Both the position numbers and the translations under genes were made by a program. From contig NZ_KB908062.1 in NCBI RefSeq assembly GCF_000382325.1, forward strand, positions 24,338 through 88,337: a DNA stretch of 64,000 nucleotides, in the 5' to 3' direction. The number at the start of each line of letters is the position of its first letter. Position 1 is the stretch's first letter. This document shows, piece by piece, positions 17,831 to 27,281 of the stretch. The notes under the pieces were generated by a model. That model did no database searches, was not told the origin of the DNA, and saw nothing but the letters and a program-made list of their open reading frames with translations. This DNA comes from Woodsholea maritima DSM 17123. Its GTDB lineage: Bacteria > Pseudomonadota > Alphaproteobacteria > Caulobacterales > Maricaulaceae.

Positions 17831-18885
17831 TCGAAGAGCTTTGATTGATGAGAAGGGGTTTTGACTTTTTAGAACTTGATCTAAATTATAAACCAGAATG
17901 ACCTGGTTGGTGGCAACGATGCTGATATTGCTCATGCTTTGAACGGCGATAAAGGGTCCTTTAGAGTGCAAATAGCAATTGTGTGCATTTTGGGCTTGGA
18001 CAGGACCACGTAAAGTGAGGTGACGTTCCGGTTCATTTTGGGTCGTCCAATAGGCGCGTTACGCGTCATAATCGCCAATATCAGCCCAGCCCATAGATAC
18101 GGGCATCACACTGATTTATCCGCTTGGAAAAAGAAACTCCACAACGGCGTAATAAATTGAAATAGAGGGTGATGGTGAAAACTGTGCACTGTTGGAAATA
18201 CAGTCTCTTGAGTATCTTGCTCGTGAATTAATGCTTTCACATGGTCGACAACGTCGCGGGCATAGTGTGTCATAGCCTCAAGCATAGCGCTGACTTTAAA
18301 AAGGAAGATTCCTGCATTCCAGTAATATTTGCCAGATTCAAAATAACACTGTGCAGTATCGAGGTCAGGTTTTCAACAAGGCGATTAACTTGAAGCGGAT
18401 AAGAATAATCCGGCGCTGCTTCAATATAGCCATATCTGGTTTCAGTGTAGGTGGGGGCTATGCCAATTTTTTCAATTTGACCGCTAAGAGTTTTTCAATA
18501 CTAAATGTAATAGCTTAATGAAAAGCTTTTACATCTTCGGTAGCATGATCGACTGGTAGAATTAAAGCGAGATCATTTTTATCACAGATTAGGCAAGCTA
18601 AAGCGACCGCGCCTGCTGAATCGCGCTCAAAAGGTTCTAAGATCGTAGCTTGGCCAGATGTTGTTTGCTCGATGTGTGCGCGATGTTTTATAGACCTGAT
18701 GATGCATGTTGGGCCGAGAACATGTGCGTGGTGATTGTGTCATGCACGATCGAGTGTGTCTTTGAGCATGCTCTGGTGAGAGGCTAAAGGTTTAAATTGC
18801 TTTGGTTCTGATGGTGAAGATAGCGGCCAAAGTCGGGTACCGGAACCGCCGCATATACTAACTGGGCTAACTTTAATCGTCTGAT
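17830..18885 (-). pseudogene. manC: Decayed mannose-1-phosphate guanylyltransferase (manC)
   Basis: Pieces of ManC appear in order on the minus strand but in changing frames. Near 18885-18740 is I-C-G-G-S-G-T-R-L-W-P-L-S (the GMP pyrophosphorylase signature) with E-P-K-Q-F-K-P-L. Next come E-P-F-E-R-D-S-A-G-A-V-A-L-A and L-P-V-D-H-A-T, then I-G-I-A-P-T-Y-T-E-T-R-Y-G-Y-I-E, then Y-W-N-A-G-I-F-L-F, then M-G-W-A-D-I-G-D-Y, then the beta-helix N-C-Y-L-H-S-K-G-P-F-I-A-V. At least four frameshifts or stops lie between. The enzyme would make GDP-mannose, so the loss implies that GDP-mannose is no longer made here or is supplied elsewhere. Confidence 0.8.
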
Positions 18886-19078
18886 GAAAATTTAACTTGA
18901 GGCCCCCAAATCATCTTGTGCATATTATCTGTTTATCAAGGCGTATTTAAACGTTATTTTTCGCTGTTTAAGCTTTGTAATGTCTATGGGACTATAGGGG
19001 CTTGATTTCAAGTTGAACTTATGGGTAAGCTAAATTCATGCTCCTGGTAGGGGCTTATATTTTTTTACGAGACCGGCA

Positions 19079-19210
19079 ATGACCCGCAGAGACGCAAAAG
19101 TGATGGCTCAAGATACGCGCAAGGCTCGCATTGCCGCGTTGAGCACACTTGTCCTTCTCTCTGCCCTCCTCCTTATGACCTTCATATCTGGAGCCCGGGT
19201 GCCTGTCTGA
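19079..19210 (+). CDS. leuL: Leucine-rich leader peptide of the leuA operon
   Basis: A 43-codon ORF (or 35 codons from the inner ATG at 19103) upstream of leuA. Its middle is L-S-T-L-V-L-L-S-A-L-L-L-M, seven leucine codons within 12 (codons 21-32), plus valine and isoleucine codons. A perfect terminator follows 33 bases after its stop. Codons 38-40 hold GGAGC and GGG, which can pair with CCC and GCTCC in the terminator's 5' arm. Stalling at leucine codons would leave that segment free (antitermination), while a ribosome at the stop codon would cover it (termination). This is the standard logic of ribosome-mediated attenuation. Confidence 0.8.
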   Translation: MTRRDAKVMAQDTRKARIAALSTLVLLSALLLMTFISGARVPV

Positions 19211-19242
19211 CGTGTCGCAAGACCACTAAAGCAAAGACCACC

Positions 19243-19279
19243 AACCCCCGCTCCAACCCGGAGCGGGGGTTTTCTTTTA
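19243..19279 (+). terminator. Attenuator terminator before leuA
   Basis: A perfect 12-bp stem, AACCCCCGCTCC (19243-19254) with GGAGCGGGGGTT (19260-19271), has a 5-base loop and is followed by TTCTTTTAT. It lies between the leucine leader peptide and leuA with no gene ending before it except the leader. Confidence 0.88.
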
Positions 19280-19322
19280 TCTCCATCCTCTTCCATCACC
19301 GCCAACGATTAAGGATTTGACC

Positions 19323-19424
19323 ATGACCTTCGCCCTCGCGCTTCTTTTGACCCTGACCGCTAGCCTTGCCCTTACCGGCCTTTCCTCTCCCGTTCGAGCG
19401 CGTGTGAAGGTGTATCATGACTGA
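19323..19424 (+). CDS. Second leucine-rich mini-ORF, translationally coupled to leuA
   Basis: A 33-residue ORF with a good ribosome site (TTAAGGAT, 6 bases before ATG). It is signal-peptide-like: M-T-F-A-L-A-L-L-L-T-L-T-A-S-L-A-L-T-G-L. Eight of its first twenty residues are leucine. Its TGA lies at 19422-19424, inside leuA, whose ATG is at 19417, so the two overlap by 8 bases. Ribosomes finishing it could restart on leuA. It sits after the attenuator, so it may be a second leucine-sensing element or a small membrane peptide. No homologue is recognised. Confidence 0.5.
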   Translation: MTFALALLLTLTASLALTGLSSPVRARVKVYHD

Positions 19425-20997
19425 GTATGTCCAGATTTTTGACACGACTTTGCGCGATGGCGAGCAAGCCCCCGGCTTTTCCATGCGCGAAGAGGGTAAG
19501 ATGATGATGGCCCAGGCTCTGGCCGATCTGAACGTAGATATTATCGAGGCGGGCTTTCCGGCGGCCTCGCCGGGCGATTTCCGCGCGGTGGAGCGTATCG
19601 CGCAAGAGATCCATGGCCCGCGCATTTGTGCCCTGGCGCGCGCTATTCCCGGCGATATTGAACGTGCGGGCGCAGCGATCCAGTCCGCGCCCAAGCGCCG
19701 CCTTCATGTGTTTCTCGGCACCAGTCCTTTGCACCGCGAAGCCAAGCTCAATATGACGCCGGGCGAAATCCTGGCGCGGATCCGCGACATGGTCGGTTAT
19801 GCGCGGGAGTTTTCCGACAATGTCGAGTTCTCCGCCGAAGATGCTTTCCGCACCGAGCCGGAATTTCTGGTCGAGGCACTCTCGACGGCGGCGGCGGCCG
19901 GGGCCGCGGTGTTAAACGTGCCCGACACGGTGGGCTATGCCACACCGGATGAGGTTTTTGCGCGCTTTTCCATGTTGATCGCTGAGGTCGAGCGTGCGCC
20001 GGAGGTGATCTTCTCCACCCATTGTCATAATGATTTGGGGATGGCGGTCGCCAATTCCCTGGCCGCGGTGCGCGCCGGGGTGCGCCAGATTGAGTGCACC
20101 TTGACCGGTATTGGCGAGCGTGCGGGCAATTGCGCTTTGGAAGATGTCGTGATGGCGATGCGCACGCGCAAAGATATTTTCAATCTGCAAACCGGGATCG
20201 AGGCCCGTCATCTGATCGCGGCGAGCCATACCCTGGCCCAGGTGACCTCCACCCCGGTGCCGCGCAACAAATCCATCGTGGGGGCCAATGCCTTCGCCCA
20301 TGAATCCGGGATCCACCAGCATGGGGTCCTGAAAAACCGCGAAACCTATGAAATTATGCGCCCGGAAGATGTCGGCGTTGATAAAAGCGCGATCATTCTG
20401 GGTAAGCATTCCGGCAAGCACGCCTTGAAGGCGCAGGCCGCCGATCTGGGCTGGAACTTGGAGGGCGAGCGCCTGGATGAGGTCTTCGCCGCGTTTAAAC
20501 TCATGGCCGATGAGATTGGCTTGATTGATCAGGCGCGCTTGTGCGCCTTGCTGAGCCAGATGGAGAAGGGCGAAAGCTTTGAACCGCAATGGACTTTGGG
20601 CGCAATGGCACTCAATACCTCGGGCGAGGCGGGCAGCCAGACCCTGGCTCATATCGAGATGATCCATAAGGCCGATGGCGCCGTCAGCGGCACCGCGCGC
20701 GCCAGCGGAGCCTTGGATAGTATTTTGAGCGCCATCAATATCGCGCGCGGTATAGAGGCGCGGGTTAGTGCCATCGACATGCATTATATTGCGATGGACC
20801 CAGAACCAGTGGCCAGTGATCCGCAACGCGCAGATGTTCTGGTGGATATCGAAATTGAAGCTTTTGGCGGGCTCTATCAGGGCCGGGCCCGCGCGCGCGA
20901 CATCATGCCGGCCTGCGTCAATGCTTATCTTGATGCGTTGAGTAATGGCGAAGCCGTTGCGGCGCGTAAAACCCAAACAATGACATCAGCGGCCTAA
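19417..20997 (+). CDS. leuA: 2-isopropylmalate synthase
   Basis: A 526-residue enzyme condensing acetyl-CoA with 2-oxoisovalerate, the first committed step to leucine. The TIM-barrel domain starts with F-D-T-T-L-R-D-G-E-Q-A-P-G at residues 6-18, and the metal-binding H-C-H-N-D-L-G-M-A lies at about 203-211. The C-terminal third is the leucine-feedback LeuA dimer domain (family length 500-550). Expression should be set by the leader and attenuator upstream. ilvE follows after 12 bases, so the operon joins the first and last steps of leucine synthesis. Confidence 0.97.
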   Translation: MTEYVQIFDTTLRDGEQAPGFSMREEGKMMMAQALADLNVDIIEAGFPAASPGDFRAVERIAQEIHGPRICALARAIPGDIERAGAAIQSAPKRRLHVFLGTSPLHREAKLNMTPGEILARIRDMVGYAREFSDNVEFSAEDAFRTEPEFLVEALSTAAAAGAAVLNVPDTVGYATPDEVFARFSMLIAEVERAPEVIFSTHCHNDLGMAVANSLAAVRAGVRQIECTLTGIGERAGNCALEDVVMAMRTRKDIFNLQTGIEARHLIAASHTLAQVTSTPVPRNKSIVGANAFAHESGIHQHGVLKNRETYEIMRPEDVGVDKSAIILGKHSGKHALKAQAADLGWNLEGERLDEVFAAFKLMADEIGLIDQARLCALLSQMEKGESFEPQWTLGAMALNTSGEAGSQTLAHIEMIHKADGAVSGTARASGALDSILSAINIARGIEARVSAIDMHYIAMDPEPVASDPQRADVLVDIEIEAFGGLYQGRARARDIMPACVNAYLDALSNGEAVAARKTQTMTSAA

Positions 20998-21009
20998 AGG
21001 GGACATACT

Positions 21010-21975
21010 ATGGCGATTAATGCAGTCGAGACGATCTGGCATAATGGTAAGCTTATTCCCTGGGCCGAGGCGCAGGTTCACGCGCTCAGCCATGCTATCC
21101 ATTACGGCACCTCGATGTTTGAGGGGATTCGGGTTTACGACACACCCAAGGGGCCAGTGGGCTTTCGCCTGACCGATCATATCGCGCGCCTGGGCGATTC
21201 AGTGCGAATCTATCATTTTGAGATGCCGTTTACTACGCAGGAGCTGGTCCAGGCGTGTAAAGATGTGGTGGCGGCCAACCATCTTAGCTCGGCCTATATC
21301 CGACCTTTGGCGATGATGGGCTATGGTTCCATCGGCTTGGTTCCGGCCGCCGATACGCCGATGGAGGTGTTCATCGCGGCCTTCCCGTGGGGCGCCTATC
21401 TGGGCGCAGAGGCGCGTGAAAAAGGCGTGGATGTGTGCGTATCCAGCTGGAATAGGCTGGCCCCGAATACCGTGCCGACGGGGGCCAAGGCGGGCGGCAA
21501 TTATCTTTCCAGCTATTTGATCTCCCGCGAAGCCAAATCGCGCGGCTACGCCGAAGGCATCGGTCTGGACCGTGAAGGGCGCTTGTCCGAAGGGGCGGGG
21601 GAAAATTTGTTCCTCATTAAAAATGGCAAGCTCTATACCCCGCCGGCATCCTCTTCAATTTTACAGGGCATTACGCGCGATAGCATTATCAAGATTGCCG
21701 AGCATGAGGGCTTGGAAGTGGTTGAGCAGACCTTGGCGCGCGAGATGATGTATCTGTGTGAGGAGGCCTTCTTTACCGGCACGGCGGCAGAAATCACCCC
21801 GATCCGGTCCTTCGATGATCTGCCGACACGGGCCAAAGGCCCCGGCGAGATCACCCGCCTGATCCAGGATCGCTTCTTTGGCCTGTTTGAAGGGCGTACC
21901 CCCGATCATTGGGGGTGGTTAGAGCCTATAGGGGCCTATGAAGGCCAAGAGGCGCGAGAGGTGATTAGCGTTTAG
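21010..21975 (+). CDS. ilvE: Branched-chain amino acid aminotransferase
   Basis: A 321-residue class IV PLP aminotransferase. The N-terminus has H-A-I-H-Y-G-T-S-M-F-E-G-I-R, the class IV substrate loop. The PLP lysine is in V-P-T-G-A-K-A-G-G-N-Y. The E-G-A-G-E-N-L-F and T-R-D-S-I segments that follow are typical of IlvE. It makes leucine, isoleucine and valine from their 2-oxo acids using glutamate. GGGGACAT precedes the ATG. The stop is only 16 bases before the first CRISPR repeat. Confidence 0.95.
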   Translation: MAINAVETIWHNGKLIPWAEAQVHALSHAIHYGTSMFEGIRVYDTPKGPVGFRLTDHIARLGDSVRIYHFEMPFTTQELVQACKDVVAANHLSSAYIRPLAMMGYGSIGLVPAADTPMEVFIAAFPWGAYLGAEAREKGVDVCVSSWNRLAPNTVPTGAKAGGNYLSSYLISREAKSRGYAEGIGLDREGRLSEGAGENLFLIKNGKLYTPPASSSILQGITRDSIIKIAEHEGLEVVEQTLAREMMYLCEEAFFTGTAAEITPIRSFDDLPTRAKGPGEITRLIQDRFFGLFEGRTPDHWGWLEPIGAYEGQEAREVISV

Positions 21976-21991
21976 GCCCTGCCTTCATCGT

Positions 21992-22422
21992 GTTGCGGCT
22001 GGACCGTGTTTTCTGATCTGCTAAGATCGGCAAGCGGCTAATGTACGGACAGGGCCGGTTGCGGCTGGACCGTGTTTTCTGATCTGCTAAGATTGTTCTG
22101 GACGTGGTTGAAGGTGATTACTTGTTGCGGCTGGACCGTGTTTTCTGATCTGCTAAGATAATGGCGTCAACAATGCCTTTGGCTTCTTGGTTGCGGCTGG
22201 ACCGTGTTTTCTGATCTGCTAAGATGCGACTCGATAGTCTTGGAGCAAGAATTGTGTTGCGGCTGGACCGTGTTTTCTGATCTGCTAAGATTCTCGCTCA
22301 CCACCTCATCAAGCTCTTGCGGTTGCGGCTGGACCGTGTTTTCTGATCTGCTAAGATACATTAAATCATTTGCCAAACCATGACCAGTTGCGGCTGGACC
22401 GTGTTTTCTGATCTGCTAAGAT
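21992..22422 (+). CRISPR. CRISPR array 1: 7 repeats, 6 spacers
   Basis: Seven identical 36-bp repeats begin at 21992, 22058, 22124, 22190, 22256, 22322 and 22387. Each starts GTTGCGGCTGG and ends CTGCTAAGAT. Five spacers are 30 bp and the last is 29 bp. The GTTG start and the end resembling TGnTAnAAT match type II-C repeats with an internal extended -10 promoter, so crRNAs should be made from the + strand. Only 16 bases separate ilvE from the first repeat, too few for a usual leader on that side. Confidence 0.98.
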
Positions 22423-22430
22423 AGCTATAT

Positions 22431-22463
22431 GGGCAATTTCCTGAAATAATTAGGAAATTGCCC
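22431..22463. terminator. Hairpin at the cas-proximal end of array 1
   Basis: GGGCAATTTCCT (22431-22442) pairs perfectly with AGGAAATTGCCC (22452-22463). It starts 8 bases after the last repeat and lies between the array and the convergent cas2 stop. The same structure, with compensated substitutions, flanks array 2. It may end both the crRNA and cas transcripts, or be part of a leader. Confidence 0.75.
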
Positions 22464-22493
22464 ATTTCCAAATGAGAAAAACTGAGACATTCG

Positions 22494-22856
22494 CTAAAAT
22501 AACGCCAGCTGATTTGGATTTTTTTTCTGGCGCTTTCGACTTTGGTCGCAAAAACGTATGATGTTTTCATATTGGCGATCCGTAAATTGATAGATGTATA
22601 TATTGCCCCATTCAGGCAGCGCCGCTTCGATGCGATTGACGTAAGTTTCAAACTGCTCCTTACCTTTGCAAAATCGCATATAATTAGAAAATTGGCTCAT
22701 CTCAAAACCCAAATCAAGCAGATGCTGGCGAAATTGCGTAGCCGCCTTTCGCTGTGCTTTGGTTTCGACTGGTAAATCAAAAGTGACAAGAATCCACAAG
22801 ATTTGATATCCACTTAAATGACGCGCTCCGGTATTGGCGCGCTTTGATACACTCAT
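22494..22856 (-). CDS. cas2: CRISPR-associated endonuclease Cas2
   Basis: A 120-residue protein with about 20 extra N-terminal residues before the ferredoxin-like core W-I-L-V-T-F-D-L-P-V (the metal-binding Asp is D27). It continues G-F-E-M-S-Q-F-S-N-Y-M-R-F-C, as in type II Cas2. Its start overlaps the cas1 stop by 4 bases (ATGA), so the two are translationally coupled. With Cas1 it forms the integrase that inserts spacers. Confidence 0.95.
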   Translation of the reverse strand: MSVSKRANTGARHLSGYQILWILVTFDLPVETKAQRKAATQFRQHLLDLGFEMSQFSNYMRFCKGKEQFETYVNRIEAALPEWGNIYIYQFTDRQYENIIRFCDQSRKRQKKNPNQLALF

Positions 22857-23785
22857 ACCTCCCCCTCCAGGGCGGCGCGCCCTAAACTTGCCAATTCAAG
22901 CGGACTTGGGGGCTTAAAGATTTCCAATTGAGGCTTGCCGCTTTCAAAGCTCATCGCGAGAGAATGGACAAAGCGTGCAACCTGCACTGCTACAGGTGAA
23001 AGGCCAATACCGCTATCGAGATCAAAGGTCGTTAAAGAGGTGAGCGCGAACTTGGTCGTGGGTGCTAGCTCGGTCTGCGCCTCTTGAAGACAGTTGAACA
23101 CTATTTGATCGACCAGGGGGCGATAGGGTTCCATCAAATCGTCAGACAAGGCAAAGGCATTGGCTCTATTGCTATGAAAGATGCCCAATGTGGGATGGAG
23201 GCCCGAGGCGCAAATCGCCCGCGAGACCACAGCGCGTAAAACCGTGTATCCGTAATTGAGAAGGGCGTTCACCCCCGGCGTGGATTGATCGCGAGAGAAC
23301 TCTGCACCCATTAAAGCTTTCCAGTATCGGCGTGCGGCTTGGGCCTCGACATTATCCGGATCGCCAGAGCGCACTTTGCGCGCAAGCAGGTTGAAGCCCT
23401 TGCCATCCTTGCCATTGGCATTGAGCACATGGCCCTGCATACGGATTTTTGCCGCGACAATCCTTTGCCAGAGCTGCTTTTTCAAAGGCTTCGCTGCCTC
23501 GGCCTGCGCCCTTAAGCGGGCGCCTTGTAAATGATGACCTTCAAAAGGCCACACCACACTGACCGGGGCATGGTTGGGCCCGCACAGCACGACAGGAATG
23601 GCCCGTTCGGCCATGCGAACAAAAACGCTTGTCGACCAGGTTGTGCCATGGGCATGAACGATCAACGCGCCGATATCATCGAGCGGGATGCGCCCTTGCT
23701 CGTGCTTTTCTTGTGAGATGATCAAAAATCCGCGATAGACGTTGAGGTGCAGACCCTCTGTCGTGATATCAACAATCCGATCCAT
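22853..23785 (-). CDS. cas1: CRISPR-associated integrase Cas1
   Basis: A 310-residue type II Cas1. The metal-binding triad is visible as E147 (D-N-V-E-A-Q-A-A-R-R-Y-W), H204 (L-G-I-F-H-S-N-R) and E219 (D-L-M-E-P-Y-R-P). The N-terminal beta domain starts M-D-R-I-V-D-I. Length matches type II-C Cas1. It lies 46 bases after cas9 and overlaps cas2, giving the minimal II-C set of cas9-cas1-cas2 without csn2 or cas4. Confidence 0.96.
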   Translation of the reverse strand: MDRIVDITTEGLHLNVYRGFLIISQEKHEQGRIPLDDIGALIVHAHGTTWSTSVFVRMAERAIPVVLCGPNHAPVSVVWPFEGHHLQGARLRAQAEAAKPLKKQLWQRIVAAKIRMQGHVLNANGKDGKGFNLLARKVRSGDPDNVEAQAARRYWKALMGAEFSRDQSTPGVNALLNYGYTVLRAVVSRAICASGLHPTLGIFHSNRANAFALSDDLMEPYRPLVDQIVFNCLQEAQTELAPTTKFALTSLTTFDLDSGIGLSPVAVQVARFVHSLAMSFESGKPQLEIFKPPSPLELASLGRAALEGEV

Positions 23786-23831
23786 AGAGGGCCTGCCTAT
23801 CGCTTTAGGGGCTGGGAAGGGCGCTTAGCGC

Positions 23832-26800
23832 TTACGCAATCTGCCGCTTTTGCGCCTTGCTCTCTTGGTCCTGCGGGCCAGGATCGAAGATCTGGCCGCT
23901 TGGGCTGATACGAATTTGACGACACTGGATCGCCTTCAAGCCGCTGGCAGTTTTTGAGAAAAATTTGAAAGGGTCATCTTTGTCGCGATTTCTATTATCC
24001 GTGTTTGCTTCATTATGCGGCGCAAAGAAAATTTGACCATTTCCACCAAACTTCACAACTCTGGCAATACAATAGCCTTTGTCGGGATGGTTATACGCGA
24101 CCATATCATTTTGCTGTAGCCGCAGAACCCGACGCGCGGTGGGGTGATCTTTATGGAAAGGCGAAGTCCAGTCTCTCTGGTGAACATCAAACATTGTGAC
24201 AACTTCACAATGCCATTTACCATCCAGGGTTTCCCAAACATCATAGCGATAATTGGAATCCCCCTTAAAGCCTTTAAAGACTTTACCGTCGGAATCGCGA
24301 ATGGGGATGGTCGATAGGGTTTCCGCGACCCGAACCCGGCGAATATTTTTAAATTGCTTATGGGTTTTTTGAAAAACCGCTAACGCCTCAGCAATGTCCT
24401 TGTCTTTCTGGAGACCTTCGATCGCACTATAAAGTTCAGCCTGCAGGCGCTCATCACGAACATTCGGGATATCTTTGGCGACAAGAGAGTTGAAGGCTTT
24501 GCGGCGGACCACGATGGGATTGCCTTTGGCGTCTGTCTCTTGAGTAGGTCCATAGGCGGTATCATTGTGCAATTGACCCGCGGTCTGGCCCTTGCCGAGT
24601 TTATATCCAGCCTGGGACACCCGGCCATGGTCGGGCTTATGGCTGACCACAATGGGCTGTAGCGCCGCTTTCAAATCTTCACGGAAGCTAGGCCAAGGCG
24701 GATTGTCGGCAATAATTTTCTTGATGGCGTAATCGAAGTTTTGGCTGTCCACAGTGCGGGCCAAGCCGGAAATATGCTTCAATAAAGCGCGGGTTGTCAC
24801 CCCGATCACGGCCGCGTCAATGGCATGATGGCGGTGATCTTGGCGGTTTTTGGGTTGCGCGACTTCAGCGTGATCTTGGTCACCCAGTAAACTGTTAAGC
24901 CCCCAATTTCGCCGCAGCATCTCGGTCAAGCGCCCAGGCGTGACCCACACATGATTACGTTTCTTTAGCTCGCCATGCTCATCCGCTTCCTCGAAAGGAT
25001 AAAGACACTCCAAATATTCTTTGGCCAAGCGTGAAAGGTATTGTGTGTCGGTTAATTGGCGCGCAACAAAGTCTTCCTCGCCCTCAAATCGCGCCATAGC
25101 ATCCGCCGCAAAGCGCCAGCGTTTATTCTTGGGCAAGATTTGTGCGCGGGCCAAAATCTCATCATAATGGCTTTGCCATTCGGTAACCTCTGCGGGCGCA
25201 CGATTACGTTTTTGCCGGTTGGCGGCGCTGATACATAAAATCAGATTGGCTTTACTATCATCCAAAGTCCGCGACCAGGGTAGGATGTGGTCAATATCAA
25301 CCTCACCAGAGAATAACATAGACGCAGAAATGGCTTGACCCGAGTAAATGCAAACCCGTCCTTCAGGGTCTTTCGGGTTCAACTCTTCCCATAATTTCAA
25401 AAGGACGCGGTTGCTCCCGTTATTGCGCTGCCCCATCTCTTGCAATAATGACCCGCGCGCCTCAGCCTCGCGGCGGTTTTTCGCTTGAGCCTTATTGTAT
25501 TCCGTCTTCTGCTTTTCCGACATTTGCAGATCACGGGCCAGTTCCAGCACCATGCTTTGCGGCTTACCGTGCTTGACCAGTAAATCATTGACCAGGCGGC
25601 GCAGTTGATTAAGCCCAATATGGACGGTGGGGTTGGTGATCCGCCCTTTATAAAGGTCATAGCCAATCGGGATGGGGCCTTCTTTCAGGCCGTCCCGTAA
25701 ACTGTCTTTCAGCTCCAGCTCGACCACATCTTCATCCCCGGATCCAGGCGGGATATGGCGTTCCATCACCTCTTGATAAGGGGGAAGGCAATCCTCGCCC
25801 GCTTCGCTTTCAAAGCCCAAGCGAGAGTGATTATAGCCACAGCGTTTTGCGGCTTCGGCTTCGGGAATGACATCCTCTTTCAGCGCGTCCAACATCGCGC
25901 TCAACGCGGTTAATCCTAAACGGCCATACCCCTGCGGCAAGGGCGCATCGATGATGGCGATAGCCTGATCATCATCCAGCTTATAGTGGGCCTGCAGCCA
26001 ATCGAGCAGGCGCTCTGGATCTTCTTCTTCTTTCAGCTTGGTGAGGATCGCCCATTGTTCCTCCAGCGTGAAATCGGCCCATTGCCCGCCAAAGCGTTTG
26101 GCATCCGCCATCAGGACATAAACTTCATCGCCCACCAGATCTTTTCGGGTCTCACTTTCTTTATTGAACGTGGTTGTGCGCGGCAGTTTTAATTCTGTAC
26201 GCAATTTTGCAAAGGACAGCTTCTTTTTCTGCCGCAATAACCAGATCAGCTTGTCGCGTTGCGCGCGGTTTAGCTTTTGATGGCTCAGATCGTCTAAAAC
26301 AATCTCCAGCTCATTGACCTCTTTATACAGGCGGAAGGCCTGAAAAACGGGATGGGCTTTGGCCAGGCGCGTTTCTTTAGGGTTGAACGCACATTTACCC
26401 ACTTGTGGCGGCTTTAACGGGCGTTGATAGAAAATAATGTCAAAGACATGTTTTTCGCGTTCAGATGTCAAAATGTCTGGATAGTATTGCGCCTGTGCCG
26501 CCCAAATCGCTTTAAACTCCGCTTCTAACAAGGCGCGGCTGGGGTAAAAGGCATAGCCCTCAGCCGTTAATAAATCAGAGCCCGCGCGCAAACGCACGGT
26601 TTGCCCCGCGCGCCGTCGTTTCGCCAGCCACTCGCCATAGGTGCGCGCATCGGACGCCATGATCTGCGCCTCTAAATCGCGCACCCCCGCCCCGATTTTA
26701 CCCAAATCATTGTCTTTACGGTCGGTTTTCCGGTTGGATTTAAATCCGCGCCGTTGATTGAGGTGAAACACCGCCCGGCCAATATATTCCAGCGGCAGTT

Positions 26801-27182
26801 TTTCATCCAAGGCCCGCGCGCGCAGTTCATAGGGGCCATCGCTACCTCCTCCGGATTTTTGGGCGATATCGCCCGTTTCCTGAACCAAAGCCCGGCGCAT
26901 TTTCGCATCGCGTGGCATCAGGCCATATTCGCTTAAAGTTCGCAGCAGGGCTTTACGGCGGCGGATATAGCGATCGCGCCGGCGCGACATTGCACGCGCT
27001 TCACGCCGCGCCACGGCCAGAGAGGCTTTGGATTTGGGGTCTCGGCCGTCGGAAAAAATTCGTACGCCCCCCCCCTTGCTCGACTCAGGTTCGCCTTTTG
27101 AGTTTAGGGCGTAAACCCAATAGCCTATAGAATTGGTGCCCAGATCAAATGCGAACAGCAGAGGTTTATATTTTTCAGTCAT
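23832..27182 (-). CDS. cas9: CRISPR-associated endonuclease Cas9 (type II-C)
   Basis: 1116 residues, in the short II-C size class. All nuclease residues are present: D13 in F-A-F-D-L-G-T-N-S-I-G (RuvC-I), E547 in M-V-L-E-L-A-R-D-L-Q-M (RuvC-II), H632 in V-D-I-D-H-I-L-P-W-S with N655 (HNH), and H786/D789 in H-H-A-I-D-A-A-V-I-G (RuvC-III). The arginine-rich bridge helix is at about 55-90. The last 250 residues should recognise the PAM. It is guided by crRNAs from the two flanking arrays together with the tracrRNA upstream. The ATG follows AAGGGTGG. No inactivating change is seen. Confidence 0.98.
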   Translation of the reverse strand: MTEKYKPLLFAFDLGTNSIGYWVYALNSKGEPESSKGGGVRIFSDGRDPKSKASLAVARREARAMSRRRDRYIRRRKALLRTLSEYGLMPRDAKMRRALVQETGDIAQKSGGGSDGPYELRARALDEKLPLEYIGRAVFHLNQRRGFKSNRKTDRKDNDLGKIGAGVRDLEAQIMASDARTYGEWLAKRRRAGQTVRLRAGSDLLTAEGYAFYPSRALLEAEFKAIWAAQAQYYPDILTSEREKHVFDIIFYQRPLKPPQVGKCAFNPKETRLAKAHPVFQAFRLYKEVNELEIVLDDLSHQKLNRAQRDKLIWLLRQKKKLSFAKLRTELKLPRTTTFNKESETRKDLVGDEVYVLMADAKRFGGQWADFTLEEQWAILTKLKEEEDPERLLDWLQAHYKLDDDQAIAIIDAPLPQGYGRLGLTALSAMLDALKEDVIPEAEAAKRCGYNHSRLGFESEAGEDCLPPYQEVMERHIPPGSGDEDVVELELKDSLRDGLKEGPIPIGYDLYKGRITNPTVHIGLNQLRRLVNDLLVKHGKPQSMVLELARDLQMSEKQKTEYNKAQAKNRREAEARGSLLQEMGQRNNGSNRVLLKLWEELNPKDPEGRVCIYSGQAISASMLFSGEVDIDHILPWSRTLDDSKANLILCISAANRQKRNRAPAEVTEWQSHYDEILARAQILPKNKRWRFAADAMARFEGEEDFVARQLTDTQYLSRLAKEYLECLYPFEEADEHGELKKRNHVWVTPGRLTEMLRRNWGLNSLLGDQDHAEVAQPKNRQDHRHHAIDAAVIGVTTRALLKHISGLARTVDSQNFDYAIKKIIADNPPWPSFREDLKAALQPIVVSHKPDHGRVSQAGYKLGKGQTAGQLHNDTAYGPTQETDAKGNPIVVRRKAFNSLVAKDIPNVRDERLQAELYSAIEGLQKDKDIAEALAVFQKTHKQFKNIRRVRVAETLSTIPIRDSDGKVFKGFKGDSNYRYDVWETLDGKWHCEVVTMFDVHQRDWTSPFHKDHPTARRVLRLQQNDMVAYNHPDKGYCIARVVKFGGNGQIFFAPHNEANTDNRNRDKDDPFKFFSKTASGLKAIQCRQIRISPSGQIFDPGPQDQESKAQKRQIA

Positions 27183-27281
27183 AAAGCCACCCTTAATTCA
27201 AGGCATTTTAAGGGGGGATTCTCTAAAAATCAAACCCTTCAGGTGAAAATTTTATTATGTGGTGATGTAGGGAATTAATAG

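Noticed and set aside
19912..20976. A 354-codon open frame antisense to leuA
   Set aside because: It lies wholly inside leuA on the other strand, reads as low-quality protein and arises from leuA's GC-rich codon use.
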